Part shown: piece after piece, positions 33,759 to 42,929 of the stretch | Position numbering within the stretch: the stretch's first letter is position 1 | Layout of the letters: each line of letters starts with the position of its first letter | From: Clostridia bacterium | GTDB taxonomy: Bacteria; Bacillota; Clostridia; TANB77; CAG-465 | Direction: 5' to 3' | DNA length: 64,000 bases | Assembly (NCBI GenBank): GCA_026415435.1 | Contig: JAOAHC010000037.1 | Coordinates: 1 to 64,000, forward strand | Notes under the pieces: generated by a model | Databases searched by the model: none | What the model saw: only the letters and a program-made list of their open reading frames with translations | Told to the model about the DNA's origin: nothing | Program-made: the position numbers and the translations under genes

Positions 33759-35001
33759 GCATATATTAATTGTTTTTAAAAAGGAAATGAAAGATTGTTT
33801 TAGAGATAAAAAATCAGTAATTAGTAATATTCTACTTCCTATTTTTTTAATACCTATTATGTATTCTATTATGAATATGGTAATGACAAGTACAACTAAA
33901 GAAATAGAAAACAATATGAAAATAGGTATAGTGTATACTCAAAATATTGAACAGGCAAAATCTTTCACTCAAAACAATATAGTTGCTACTGAAAAAATAG
34001 ATGTTTTAACCTACTCTAATGAGCAAGATGCTACTGAAAATCTTATGAATGGTAATATTAATTGTGTTATAATCTATCCTCAAGATTTTTTTGAAAATAT
34101 GCAAAACAGCAAAATATCCGATATAAAGTTAAAATTTAACTCAACAAAGAACTCTTCTCAAAGTGCTATACAGATAATATCTTCAAAATTTGCTATTTTA
34201 AATTCGAATTTAGCTGCAGGTAAGCTAAAAGAATTAAATATACCAACTGAGATCTTATCATTGATTACTATAAAAACTGAAGATGCTCATATTGTAGTAG
34301 ATTCTGGTGAAAATAAAGATGCTGCAAACGGGGCACTTATAATGATACTACCCATGTATTTAGGAATTATAATTGTCACTGCTGGTATGCCACTTGCACT
34401 TGATTTATTTGCAGGAGAAAGGGAAAGAAATACATTTGAAGCATTATTTTCTACAAAAGCAAAAAGATTATCAATATTATTAGGTAAATACGCTGCTGTA
34501 CTCGTATTTTCAATAATTGCAATATTTACATCATTTATAGGTCTAATTCTAGGTATTGTTATGAATCCTGAGATGTTTATTGCTGATAAATCAGAAACAC
34601 TTAACATTACAACAATACTTGCTTCACTTAATATGTCACTGAGTACATTAATCCTTGTGCTACTATCATGTATAACTCTTGCTATAGTTTTTGGTGGTAT
34701 ACAAATAGCAATAAGTACTTATGCAAAATCTTTAAAAGGAGCTCAAACTTATCTTTCCTACATAACAATACTTGCTATGATTCCTTCATTTGCATCAATG
34801 ATGTTAGGAGCTGGAGATATGAAAATGTTTATGTCATTTATACCTATATTTAATACAGTATCTTCTTTAAAAATGACGCTTTCTGGAATTGTAAATAATA
34901 ATTTTTTATTTACATCAATAGCAGTAAATTTAGTTTTCTCAGCTATTGTATCTTATATAGTTATAAAAATGTTTAAAAATGAAAAAATAATTGTTAGATA
35001 A
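33748..35001 (+). CDS. ABC-2 type permease (NatB type)
   Basis: 417 residues from the ATG at 33748 (AAAGGAGGT at 33732-33740), overlapping the ATPase gene by 11 bp. The NatB layout is clear: a first membrane segment after FKKEMKDCFRDKKSVISNIL, a large extracytoplasmic domain (residues about 45-205), and five or six C-terminal segments beginning GALIMILPMYLGIIIVTAGM, with the conserved LDLFAGERERNTFEALFSTK coupling segment. It exports an unknown substrate together with the 33018 ATPase. Confidence 0.92.
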   Translation: MNIKHILIVFKKEMKDCFRDKKSVISNILLPIFLIPIMYSIMNMVMTSTTKEIENNMKIGIVYTQNIEQAKSFTQNNIVATEKIDVLTYSNEQDATENLMNGNINCVIIYPQDFFENMQNSKISDIKLKFNSTKNSSQSAIQIISSKFAILNSNLAAGKLKELNIPTEILSLITIKTEDAHIVVDSGENKDAANGALIMILPMYLGIIIVTAGMPLALDLFAGERERNTFEALFSTKAKRLSILLGKYAAVLVFSIIAIFTSFIGLILGIVMNPEMFIADKSETLNITTILASLNMSLSTLILVLLSCITLAIVFGGIQIAISTYAKSLKGAQTYLSYITILAMIPSFASMMLGAGDMKMFMSFIPIFNTVSSLKMTLSGIVNNNFLFTSIAVNLVFSAIVSYIVIKMFKNEKIIVR

Positions 35002-35017
35002 AAATTTATAATAAATG

Positions 35018-35052
35018 TCAAAAAAGTATTGAAATTATCAATACTTTTTTTG
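35018..35052. terminator. Bidirectional terminator, permease gene and GDPD gene
   Basis: AAAAAGTATTGA / ATCAATACTTTTT stem with A and T tracts on either side. Confidence 0.85.
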
Positions 35053-36522
35053 TTAATCATTGAAAAACTTACCTTCTCCAATAAATCCATCACAAAAATC
35101 AAGATATGGTTCGCCTTCTTCTTTTGTTCTAGGCGCATACAAATATATCCGATGGCCTATTATTATATTAAACTTAGCAAGTGCATACACAGTTGGACTA
35201 ACATTATATACTATACCATCTGGATTTGATTTATAAAATAGTATAAAGTTAATCCAAATTGGAACTCTTTTACTAAATTCTCTAAGGCTATCTATACTAT
35301 TTCCTACTTGTAGTCTTATTATTTCAGAATTGATTTTAGCGTATTCTATTAGAGTTCTTGGATCTGGAGACATTACAACATAAGTATCGTATTTTTTACA
35401 TCTTATGTTTGGCTGTATATAGTCATAAGTTAAAAATCTACTAACATATTTATCAAAATATGCTACAATTCTTGCTATATTTTTTCTACTAATGAATCTT
35501 TTGTCTACACTAAACTTTAAATCAAAAATAAGAGGTACTATCCCATTTGCAATTTCCAATATTTCCTTAAGTTGTGAAGCACTTTCTATTTTTACTTTAT
35601 TCGCGCATGATTTAGGTTGACCTAGTTTATCACTATATTTATCATCATGGTAAACTATAAATTCAAACCTATTTTTTTCCAACCTTATAGTTACATCAAT
35701 CTCAGCTGCATATCTCTTACTCTCATCTTGGGTATTTTGATTTAATTTAGCTATATATTTTATAGCCTCTACACTATTTTCACAAATATTAGGATCTACT
35801 ATCATTCGATGAGCTTTTAAATGTGTATTTAACCAATGATCGTCCTTTATTCTAGAATTAGATTTATTCGATGCATACCACATTTTTTTAATCAGATTTT
35901 TCAATTTGTCCTCAGATTCTAATCCAATCAAAATATCAGTTAGGCTCGGTAAATCTGAAACATTAAAAAGTTTAGTTGGCATATTCTTATAGTCTTTATC
36001 TTTGCAGTAGTCAAATCTCTTTCTTAGAATATTTGTTGAAAGAAATACTTTTTTTCCAAATATATTTTTTAGTTTAATATAATTTTTAAACTTAGCTGTT
36101 TGAAAGTATACTGTCCCACTGTAGTTTAAAAGAACATTTTCAAGTTTCTTTAGAAACTTGTCATTTATATTTGTTTTCACATCTAAAATTATTGGTACTC
36201 TTCCGTCTATTACTGAAATTGCCTGTTCAAGTGTAGGTACATAGTTTTTTGTTTTTTCAATCATATATTTATTAATTATATCAAAATTGCAATTTTCTAT
36301 TTTGCCTGGTATTCCAAGTTTATTAAACATGTATTTATCATGAAAACACACAATTGAATTATCTTTTAAATACCGGACATCTATTTTAATTGCAAGACCC
36401 ATCTCAACTGCATTTTCAAAAGCTTTAATTGTATTTCCTGGGCAGTCCCTATGTAAGCCTTCATCTGCAATTAATAATTCATATATTTCTTTTGATTTTT
36501 TTGATATATATGGTAGTATCAT
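35053..36522 (-). CDS. Tandem glycerophosphodiester phosphodiesterase-like protein, first domain degenerate
   Basis: 489 residues, two GDPD-like (TIM-barrel) domains. Domain 1 (residues about 15-210) begins LLIADEGLHRDCPGNTIKAF, where the canonical AHRG is ADEG, so the catalytic His and Arg are lost; the metal-binding ELD is KIDV, although FHDK survives. Domain 2 (residues about 225-489) retains LKAHRMIVDP, ICENSVEAI, AAEIDV and FIVYHDD, which fit the active residues. There is no signal peptide. The 36612 gene upstream is a close relative of domain 1. Enzymes of this fold hydrolyse glycerophosphodiesters or related lipids; here domain 2 alone could be active. Confidence 0.8.
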   Translation of the reverse strand: MILPYISKKSKEIYELLIADEGLHRDCPGNTIKAFENAVEMGLAIKIDVRYLKDNSIVCFHDKYMFNKLGIPGKIENCNFDIINKYMIEKTKNYVPTLEQAISVIDGRVPIILDVKTNINDKFLKKLENVLLNYSGTVYFQTAKFKNYIKLKNIFGKKVFLSTNILRKRFDYCKDKDYKNMPTKLFNVSDLPSLTDILIGLESEDKLKNLIKKMWYASNKSNSRIKDDHWLNTHLKAHRMIVDPNICENSVEAIKYIAKLNQNTQDESKRYAAEIDVTIRLEKNRFEFIVYHDDKYSDKLGQPKSCANKVKIESASQLKEILEIANGIVPLIFDLKFSVDKRFISRKNIARIVAYFDKYVSRFLTYDYIQPNIRCKKYDTYVVMSPDPRTLIEYAKINSEIIRLQVGNSIDSLREFSKRVPIWINFILFYKSNPDGIVYNVSPTVYALAKFNIIIGHRIYLYAPRTKEEGEPYLDFCDGFIGEGKFFND

Positions 36523-36611
36523 AAATACTGCCTCCTCTCTTTAAATATTAATTTAATTTTATATTATAAATAAACGTATATAATTATATCACTTTATTGA
36601 ATTTTGTCAAA

Positions 36612-37145
36612 TTAATGTACTAATCTAAATTTTATAAAATTGAACCTTTTCCTAAACAAATTAATTATCCAAAAAACCTTATCTTTCCATATTTTCTTTG
36701 CTCTAAAATATGCAATTATATTTTTAACATGAAAATAATAGACCCCTTCATATTCGTCCATTATTTTAATTAGTTCTTTTCTAAAATTTAAATTGAAAAA
36801 ACCTTTTATCTCTATTAAAACTGGAACCTTTGAATCAATTAGCATTAGTGCCTCTTTAAGTGTCGGAATTTTTTCATGTGTAGGTTCAAGACTTAGAATT
36901 TTTATTTCAGTTAATTCAACATCATTTACTTTTTTATTTATTTTAGTAAGTCTTTTTAAATTTCTGTCATGAAAGCATATAATGTTATCATCAGCAAGTA
37001 TTCTTATATCTAATTCAATTGCAAGTCCAAAATTTATAGCATTTTGATACGCCGTAAGAGAGTTTTCTGGACAATTTTTATGATAGCCTCTATGTGCTAT
37101 AATCCAATCATATATTTGCCTGGATTTTTTTGGCTTATAAAACAT
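36612..37145 (-). CDS. Glycerophosphodiester phosphodiesterase family protein, short
   Basis: 177 residues; full GDPDs have about 240. All N-terminal catalytic elements are intact: WIIAHRGYHKNCPENSLTAY, ELDIRILADDNIICFHDRNL, and the LKEALMLIDSKVPVLIEIKG strand with its metal-binding Glu. The C-terminal barrel strands are missing. The last segment (KVFWIINLFRKRFNF) matches KVFLSTNILRKRFDY in domain 1 of the 35053 protein, where that protein carries on. The gene thus looks C-terminally truncated after duplication. AAAGGAGGAG gives a good start, about 90 bp before the tandem gene. Confidence 0.82.
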   Translation of the reverse strand: MFYKPKKSRQIYDWIIAHRGYHKNCPENSLTAYQNAINFGLAIELDIRILADDNIICFHDRNLKRLTKINKKVNDVELTEIKILSLEPTHEKIPTLKEALMLIDSKVPVLIEIKGFFNLNFRKELIKIMDEYEGVYYFHVKNIIAYFRAKKIWKDKVFWIINLFRKRFNFIKFRLVH

Positions 37146-37185
37146 ATAGATAACTCCTCCTTTATTTTAATGTATTATGTAAATA

Positions 37186-37229
37186 TAAAAAAATAGCTGT
37201 AACTAATATTTAATAAACAGCTATTTTTA
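37186..37229 (-). terminator. Terminator after spoVT
   Basis: AAAAATAGCTGT / ACAGCTATTTTT 12-bp stem with a 15-base loop. Confidence 0.75.
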
Positions 37230-37235
37230 TATAAG

Positions 37236-37781
37236 TTATATTTCCATTTGCTTTCCTAAAAATATTGAAGCAGATTGTATTAATTTAATCTCAACATCTC
37301 CTACTTCTTTTTTATAATCAGTAGAAACCAAAATAACAGTTCCAATTGCATCTGCTTGACAAATAATAGGTGACACAATCTGAGAATAGTATTTTGAAAT
37401 TTCGTCATCTTTTACAATTGGTATTATCTGTCCTTCTTTACTAGTCCAAAGTGCTCTTTCTCCCATAATATTTATTATATCATCACTAATATGCTTATCC
37501 AGATACTCTTTTTTAGAAGTACCAGCTACTGCTATTACTGTATCATTATCTGTAATATATACTATACACCCAGTACTTTTAGCAAGCACATCTGCATACA
37601 CAGCTGATAGTTCCATTATATCTCCCATAGGAGCATATTTTTTTAGTACTATCTCACCGTTTTTTTCTGTATACATTTCAAGTGGATCACCCTCTCTAAT
37701 CCTTAAACTTTTTCTAATTTCTTTTGGTATAACTATCCTTCCTAGTTCATCAATTTTCCTTACAATTCCTGTTGCTTTCAT
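37236..37781 (-). CDS. spoVT: Stage V sporulation protein T
   Basis: 181 residues from the ATG at 37781 (AAGGAGGT upstream). The N-terminal AbrB-type swapped-hairpin DNA-binding domain is MKATGIVRKIDELGRIVIPK with IRKSLRIREGDPLEMYT. A C-terminal GAF-like domain follows (residues about 55-178; GCIVYITDNDTVIAVAG, PIICQADAIGTVILVS). SpoVT regulates forespore (sigma-G) genes. Its presence, with the germinant receptor at 48-52 kb, shows an endospore former. Confidence 0.95.
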   Translation of the reverse strand: MKATGIVRKIDELGRIVIPKEIRKSLRIREGDPLEMYTEKNGEIVLKKYAPMGDIMELSAVYADVLAKSTGCIVYITDNDTVIAVAGTSKKEYLDKHISDDIINIMGERALWTSKEGQIIPIVKDDEISKYYSQIVSPIICQADAIGTVILVSTDYKKEVGDVEIKLIQSASIFLGKQMEI

Positions 37782-37869
37782 ATTACCTCCTTGTATTAAA
37801 ATCATAAATATTATTTGTTAATTTTTGTAATTTTATACTTGAAGTATGAATATTATATAGGCAAAATGA

Positions 37870-37921
37870 AAAATAAATGTCAAAATATACAGCTATTTAC
37901 TATAAATTTGACATTTATTTA
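37870..37921 (-). terminator. Terminator after the KAP NTPase gene
   Basis: AAATAAATGTCAAA / TTTGACATTTATTT 14-bp stem with a 20-base loop; T-rich on the minus strand. Confidence 0.7.
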
Positions 37922-37935
37922 ATTATATAAATTAT

Positions 37936-39924
37936 TTACATTTTCACTTCATAACTCTCTGCAATTGAATTTATTATATTAGATATATTTCCAAGAAGTA
38001 CTTTTTTAATAGTTTTATCCTTTGAGCCTCTGCTTTTATCAATAATATCGCATAATTTTTTTAAATTTTTACTGTCAGCCTTAAATAATTCTTTCTTGTT
38101 TTCATATCTTACATGGAACATATTTACTATATTATATAAATCATAATTTGGTGTTAATTCAAATTTATTATATAAATCTTCCATATCGTATTTTGAAAAC
38201 ACAGGAAGATTTTGATAATCACCTACAATACCTTTATAGAATTCTTGTATATTATTAGGTAAGTTTTTAAATAATTCAGAAGCTTTTTCAATCGCCTTTT
38301 CCTCTATTGCTCTTTCCTTAGTTTTAACATACTGATTAACAGCCCATAATGTATCCTTATCTTCTTTATCATAATCAAAATCTATATCGTTTTCAATTAG
38401 ATCTATATTTGGGCATTGTGAAGCCGCTACTTGAAGCCCTAATTGATAGGCAGACTTAAGCTCCGTCATATTAATATCTACAAGACCACTTTTAATCAAA
38501 TATTTATATATACAGAAGATTTTAACATGTTCTTTAAATTCAATTTTACCTTGTCTTATCTCTTCTAATACTTGTTTTGATAATGTATCAAAATCAAAAT
38601 CAGATAGTTTTAAATAATCTCCATTTAATATTTTCAAATATCTATGCTCATTTATTTTTGATGTACTTGTTAACTTATTAGTTGCAACCTTCATATTTTC
38701 TTTATAAAGTTTTTCATCAAAATATCTTGTCCTAATATATACTTCAACAAATTTGAAAAATCTGTATTCTTCAGCATTATTTAAAAAATACTTATTATCG
38801 AATTCCCTTAAATAGAATTGATTGTTATCATTCAATATTTTTGAAGTAAATATTATAGAAGTATATTCATCATTATCCTTTATTGATTTTAATTTTTCTT
38901 TACTTATATTTCCTGCTTTTATTTCAAAAGAAACAGCTATCGTAAATGTAAGTATTGTACGAAGTACACTATGTGATATATCAGGAAAGTCACGTACTAC
39001 ATTGTTAAATATTTTTTCAAAATCATTTAAAGCATGTTTTAAAATTCTTAAATTTCTAGTTTTAGATTTATTAAATGCGGCAATTATAGTAGAATTATTA
39101 CGTTTATAGAATTCAGATAGTTGCTCATTATATGAGTATTTCATTATCATCCCACTTAGTATATATGAATATTCAGGAATATATTCGAAAGTTTCACCTA
39201 TTAACTTTTCTTTTATTCTTTCATAAGCATTAGCCCTATCAAATATATCTGTTATTTTTTCTTCCAAAAGATTTGCAAGTGGTTTTTCATAACTATCACT
39301 TTCGTTTTTTGTATCTGCTTTTGATACTAGTTTACCCTCTTTATCTAACATTATAGTTGCAATTAAAGTTTTAAGCTCAACATTATTATTTTTAAATTTA
39401 GTTGCAAGCTCATTTTCATTACATATTAATATTGTTTTTATACCATCGTGTTCAACAAAATTATTTATATAGCCAAGTATATCAATAACGTCAACGTTAG
39501 CACGCTCTAAATCATCAAAACATAGTATTTTATCGTCTATTGTAAATAGCTTTGAAAAATCAAGTTTGTCTGAGCTAAATTGCATAGTTCCAAATAAATT
39601 TGCCATATCAAGACCTGTTTTTACATACTCAGGTATCAAATTACCTTCTCTTGAATCAACAAATTTTTTCAAAGTCTTGCTTATCATTGGATTTGTCTCA
39701 ATAAATATTTTTTTGCTTATTTCTTCTAAACTATTTATGCCATATAGTGACATATATATTGTCTTATATTTTTTACCATTAACTGTTATAGACTCTATTC
39801 TATTACGTAGTTTATTATTCCAAAAATATGTCTTTCCACTTCCCCATTCACCATTTATCATTACAGCGTAATCAGTGTATGGCTTTCTTATATATTCACA
39901 TATACATTCAATTAATTCTTCCAT
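37936..39924 (-). CDS. KAP-type P-loop NTPase
   Basis: 662 residues. Walker A is VMINGEWGSGKTYFWNNKL (GEWGSGKT at 25-32), preceded by a short N-terminal helix. Walker B is KILCFDDLERANVDVIDILG near residue 135-150, followed by ILICNENEL, the KAP sensor-like strand. This WGSGKT...DDLER arrangement is typical of KAP/STAND-like ATPases, several of which work in phage defence or at membranes. The remaining 450 residues are helical with no recognised domain or membrane segment. AAGAGGGTG precedes the start. It is divergent from a small membrane protein across a 238-bp spacer. Role unknown. Confidence 0.82.
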   Translation of the reverse strand: MEELIECICEYIRKPYTDYAVMINGEWGSGKTYFWNNKLRNRIESITVNGKKYKTIYMSLYGINSLEEISKKIFIETNPMISKTLKKFVDSREGNLIPEYVKTGLDMANLFGTMQFSSDKLDFSKLFTIDDKILCFDDLERANVDVIDILGYINNFVEHDGIKTILICNENELATKFKNNNVELKTLIATIMLDKEGKLVSKADTKNESDSYEKPLANLLEEKITDIFDRANAYERIKEKLIGETFEYIPEYSYILSGMIMKYSYNEQLSEFYKRNNSTIIAAFNKSKTRNLRILKHALNDFEKIFNNVVRDFPDISHSVLRTILTFTIAVSFEIKAGNISKEKLKSIKDNDEYTSIIFTSKILNDNNQFYLREFDNKYFLNNAEEYRFFKFVEVYIRTRYFDEKLYKENMKVATNKLTSTSKINEHRYLKILNGDYLKLSDFDFDTLSKQVLEEIRQGKIEFKEHVKIFCIYKYLIKSGLVDINMTELKSAYQLGLQVAASQCPNIDLIENDIDFDYDKEDKDTLWAVNQYVKTKERAIEEKAIEKASELFKNLPNNIQEFYKGIVGDYQNLPVFSKYDMEDLYNKFELTPNYDLYNIVNMFHVRYENKKELFKADSKNLKKLCDIIDKSRGSKDKTIKKVLLGNISNIINSIAESYEVKM

Positions 39925-40031
39925 AAATATTTCACCCTCTTATTTTAATAAATCCATTCTATCATATATAGAAAAAATATTCAAATATTTTGTTAAATTT
40001 TATCAACTATTCTAAGAGTTTACTCCATTTA

Positions 40032-40060
40032 TTGATATGTCATGAAAGATATGATATAAT
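40032..40060 (+). promoter_or_regulatory. Promoter of the 40163 membrane protein gene
   Basis: TTGATA at 40032-40037, a 17-bp spacer with extended TG at 40052, and TATAAT at 40055-40060. Confidence 0.75.
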
Positions 40061-40091
40061 AAAGTAAATTTTATTAAATATTTAGTTAACT

Positions 40092-40128
40092 ATTGTTACT
40101 AAATGTACCTAATATATTTGGTAACAAA
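40092..40128. promoter_or_regulatory. Dyad in the KAP/membrane-protein divergent spacer
   Basis: ATTGTTACTAAAT at 40092-40104 and an inverted ATTTGGTAACAAAT at 40116-40129; the perfect core arms are TTGTTAC / GTAACAA. It lies just downstream of the plus-strand promoter and could be an operator or a 5'-UTR hairpin. Confidence 0.5.
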
Positions 40129-40162
40129 TATGTATTACAAAAATATATAGGAGGATTAATTT

Positions 40163-40657
40163 ATGAAAAAGAGTACTATAGTATATTGCATAATCATTGT
40201 GGTTTTAACAATTTTATTTTCCTCTATAATAAATCGAAATTTAGTTATTACTGACTCTAGGTTAGTTAAGTCATTTGAAACCCTAATAATTACTATTTCA
40301 ATAATAGTTATGGGAACATTTTTAGGTATTGTTATAATTTGGCTTAAAGATGATATTATTAGAATACTAAATCAATTCAAAAATTCTAGATTAATTAGAT
40401 GTATACATAGTAATAAAAAAATAAGAATAGCCACAAATCGTATAATTATGATTACACTTCTATTAACTCCAATAGCTATTATTCTTTCTACATTTTTTGA
40501 AAATAGTACTGTATTTCATACTATATTTATATTTATATTATTTATAGCATCAATAATTTGTCTATTAAGAGGCATATTTTATAAGGAAGATTCCAATTTG
40601 TCTTTTATTACATCTTTTTTATCTGCTCTAACAGCTATTTTAAATTTATTAATGTGA
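40163..40657 (+). CDS. Multi-span membrane protein, function unknown
   Basis: 164 residues with GGAGG and a consensus promoter. Four or five membrane segments: residues about 5-22, 36-59, 91-111, 114-135 and possibly 145-163. A basic cytoplasmic loop sits between the second and third (ILNQFKNSRLIRCIHSNKKI). I recognise no family. It is divergent from the KAP NTPase, and the spacer between them carries a dyad. A functional link is possible but only inferred from arrangement. Confidence 0.75.
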   Translation: MKKSTIVYCIIIVVLTILFSSIINRNLVITDSRLVKSFETLIITISIIVMGTFLGIVIIWLKDDIIRILNQFKNSRLIRCIHSNKKIRIATNRIIMITLLLTPIAIILSTFFENSTVFHTIFIFILFIASIICLLRGIFYKEDSNLSFITSFLSALTAILNLLM

Positions 40658-40661
40658 ACTA

Positions 40662-40698
40662 TAAAGAGCCACAACTTCTATGTTATGGCTCTTTTCCT
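40662..40698. terminator. Bidirectional terminator, 40163 gene and recD2
   Basis: AAAGAGCCACAAC / GTTATGGCTCTTT stem around TTCTAT with T tract. Confidence 0.8.
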
Positions 40699-40705
40699 AT
40701 ATACT

Positions 40706-42889
40706 TTATAGACTATTTATTATCTTGTATTTTAATCCTGTCTTTCTCTTTTTTTCTTCAATATTGTCTACCATATAATTTATAGTATTTCTGCTACCTA
40801 CTAATATTAACATTTTTTTAGCACGAGTCATAGCAGTATATAATAAGTTTCTAGTAAATAGCTTTGGATATCTATTGAACAATGGGATTATAACATAATC
40901 AAATTCGCTACCTTGACTTTTATGAATTGTCACAGCATATGCATGCTCTAATTCATCTAATTCTTCGAAGCTGTAATCTACTTGCTTATTATCATCATAT
41001 CTTACTATTAAATATTCATATTCTAAATCAATCTTTTCTATATATCCAATATCCCCGTTATATATTCCTTCAATATCTACACCTTCATGAGAAAATTTCT
41101 TATCGTAATTATTTACTATTTGCATTACTTTATCGCCTTCTCTATATATTCTTCCTCCATATTCTTTTTGCTTCTTTTTAGAAGATTTAGGATTTAATAC
41201 ATTTTGAATACTCTTATTTAACTCAATTGTACCTAATTCATTTTTTTTCATAGGTGTAAGAATTTGTACATCTCTTATAATATCTAGCTTAGCAAAATTT
41301 TCTAATCTATATGATAAAAGAGATCTTATTTCTGATATTGTGTCATCTACAGAATCTGTATTTATATAGTATAAGTCTGTGTCTTTTGATTTAAAATCGG
41401 GATATTCTCCACTATTTACTTTATGCGCATTTAATATTATATCGCTTTTAGAACTCTGTCTATATATCTGATTTAAATACACCGTATTTATCACTTTTGA
41501 ATCAATTATATCTTTGAGTACACTACCAGGTCCTACCGATGGAAGCTGATTTACGTCTCCCACAAATATTATCTGTGTTGAAGCGTTTAAGGCCTTTAAT
41601 ATATTATTCATCATCAGACAATCGATCATAGAAGATTCGTCAACAATTAATACATCAGCTTCAATATTTTTAACTGTGTAATTTAAAAACATGTCTAAAT
41701 CTTTATCATCTAGTTTTGTAATTTCTAAAAGCCTATGAAGCGTTTTTGCCTCTTTTCCGGTAGTTTGAGTTATTCTTTTTGCAGCTCTTCCTGTAGGAGC
41801 ACACAACACATAAGTCTTGCCAATATATGAAAGAATATCTATTATACATTTTATAATTGTAGTTTTTCCCGTACCAGGGCCTCCAGTTATTATTGATAAA
41901 GAACTATTAAGGCATGTAGAAATAGCATTTTTTTGCTCATCAGATAATACTAAACTTTGCTGTTCACTGACATTTTCAATTTCTTTATCGTAGTTTTTCT
42001 TCTTTATATTTTTTTGACTATACCTTGTTACACATTCAGCAATATTTTTTTCTGCTAAATAGAAGCTACGTCTAAAAACGTATTCAGTATCTTCAATTTC
42101 TTCCATATATACTTTTTCATCTAACTTAAGACTAATTAAACTATTTAGTATTACTTCTTTTGATACTTTTAGCATATCTGATGAATATTCTGTTAGCACA
42201 TCTAGTTCTACACAGGTATGTCCAAAATCTGTTATCTGAGAAAGAGCATATTGTATACCAGCAGATACTCTGGCTTCACTATCTAGTGGAAGCCCTAATT
42301 TTTGACCTATAGAATCAACTGCTGTAAATTCAAGCGTCTTCACAAAATATAGTAGACTATACGGATTAGTCTCTACAATATTTATTGTATCTTTACCTAA
42401 ATTTTGATATATCCTATTTGCCGTAACAACCGAAATATTAAATTTTGATAAATATGAAATAACATTCCATTTATCCCACTCAATATTAAAATATTCAGAC
42501 ATAAAATTTATTTTTTCTTCATTTAAGCCTTTAATACATTTTAATTTATCGGGAGAGTATCTTATAACGTCTACGGTATCATCACCAAACTCATTTACTA
42601 TATTTGTTGCAGTTTTTTTACCTATTCCTTTTATATTATCAGAAATATACTGAATCAATGCCAAAGTGTCCTTTGGCATTGATTTTGAATATGTTGAAAA
42701 TTTAAATTGTTCTCCATAAGTTTTATGACTATCAAAGATACCTTCTAATTCTATTTGATCTCCCACTTCTAACTCATGAGTTTCACCTACTGCTGTTATA
42801 TAATCATCATCAGTTTTAATAAGTACAACTGTATAATTATTAGTATTATTTTTATATATAATTGTTGCTACTTTTCCTTCAATTTTCAT
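40706..42889 (-). CDS. recD2: RecD2-type ATP-dependent DNA helicase
   Basis: 727 residues. RecD2 is a 5'-3' SF1 helicase of genome maintenance in bacteria lacking RecBCD. The N-terminal OB-like domain (GDQIELEGIFDSHKTYGEQF) is followed by helix-hairpin-helix repeats (NIKGIGKKTATNIVNEFGDD). Helicase motifs are: I, IITGGPGTGKTTIIK near 335; II, VLIVDESSMID; III, IIFVGDVNQLPSVGPGS; IV to VI, LNQIYRQS, AYAVTIHKSQGSEFDYV and YTAMTRAKKMLILVG. GTTTTAAGGGG precedes the start. It lies 40 bp after the adhesin gene, possibly co-transcribed. Confidence 0.94.
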   Translation of the reverse strand: MKIEGKVATIIYKNNTNNYTVVLIKTDDDYITAVGETHELEVGDQIELEGIFDSHKTYGEQFKFSTYSKSMPKDTLALIQYISDNIKGIGKKTATNIVNEFGDDTVDVIRYSPDKLKCIKGLNEEKINFMSEYFNIEWDKWNVISYLSKFNISVVTANRIYQNLGKDTINIVETNPYSLLYFVKTLEFTAVDSIGQKLGLPLDSEARVSAGIQYALSQITDFGHTCVELDVLTEYSSDMLKVSKEVILNSLISLKLDEKVYMEEIEDTEYVFRRSFYLAEKNIAECVTRYSQKNIKKKNYDKEIENVSEQQSLVLSDEQKNAISTCLNSSLSIITGGPGTGKTTIIKCIIDILSYIGKTYVLCAPTGRAAKRITQTTGKEAKTLHRLLEITKLDDKDLDMFLNYTVKNIEADVLIVDESSMIDCLMMNNILKALNASTQIIFVGDVNQLPSVGPGSVLKDIIDSKVINTVYLNQIYRQSSKSDIILNAHKVNSGEYPDFKSKDTDLYYINTDSVDDTISEIRSLLSYRLENFAKLDIIRDVQILTPMKKNELGTIELNKSIQNVLNPKSSKKKQKEYGGRIYREGDKVMQIVNNYDKKFSHEGVDIEGIYNGDIGYIEKIDLEYEYLIVRYDDNKQVDYSFEELDELEHAYAVTIHKSQGSEFDYVIIPLFNRYPKLFTRNLLYTAMTRAKKMLILVGSRNTINYMVDNIEEKKRKTGLKYKIINSL

Positions 42890-42929
42890 GTTTACCCCTT
42901 AAAACTAAATTTATTTTTTTATAGGTACG

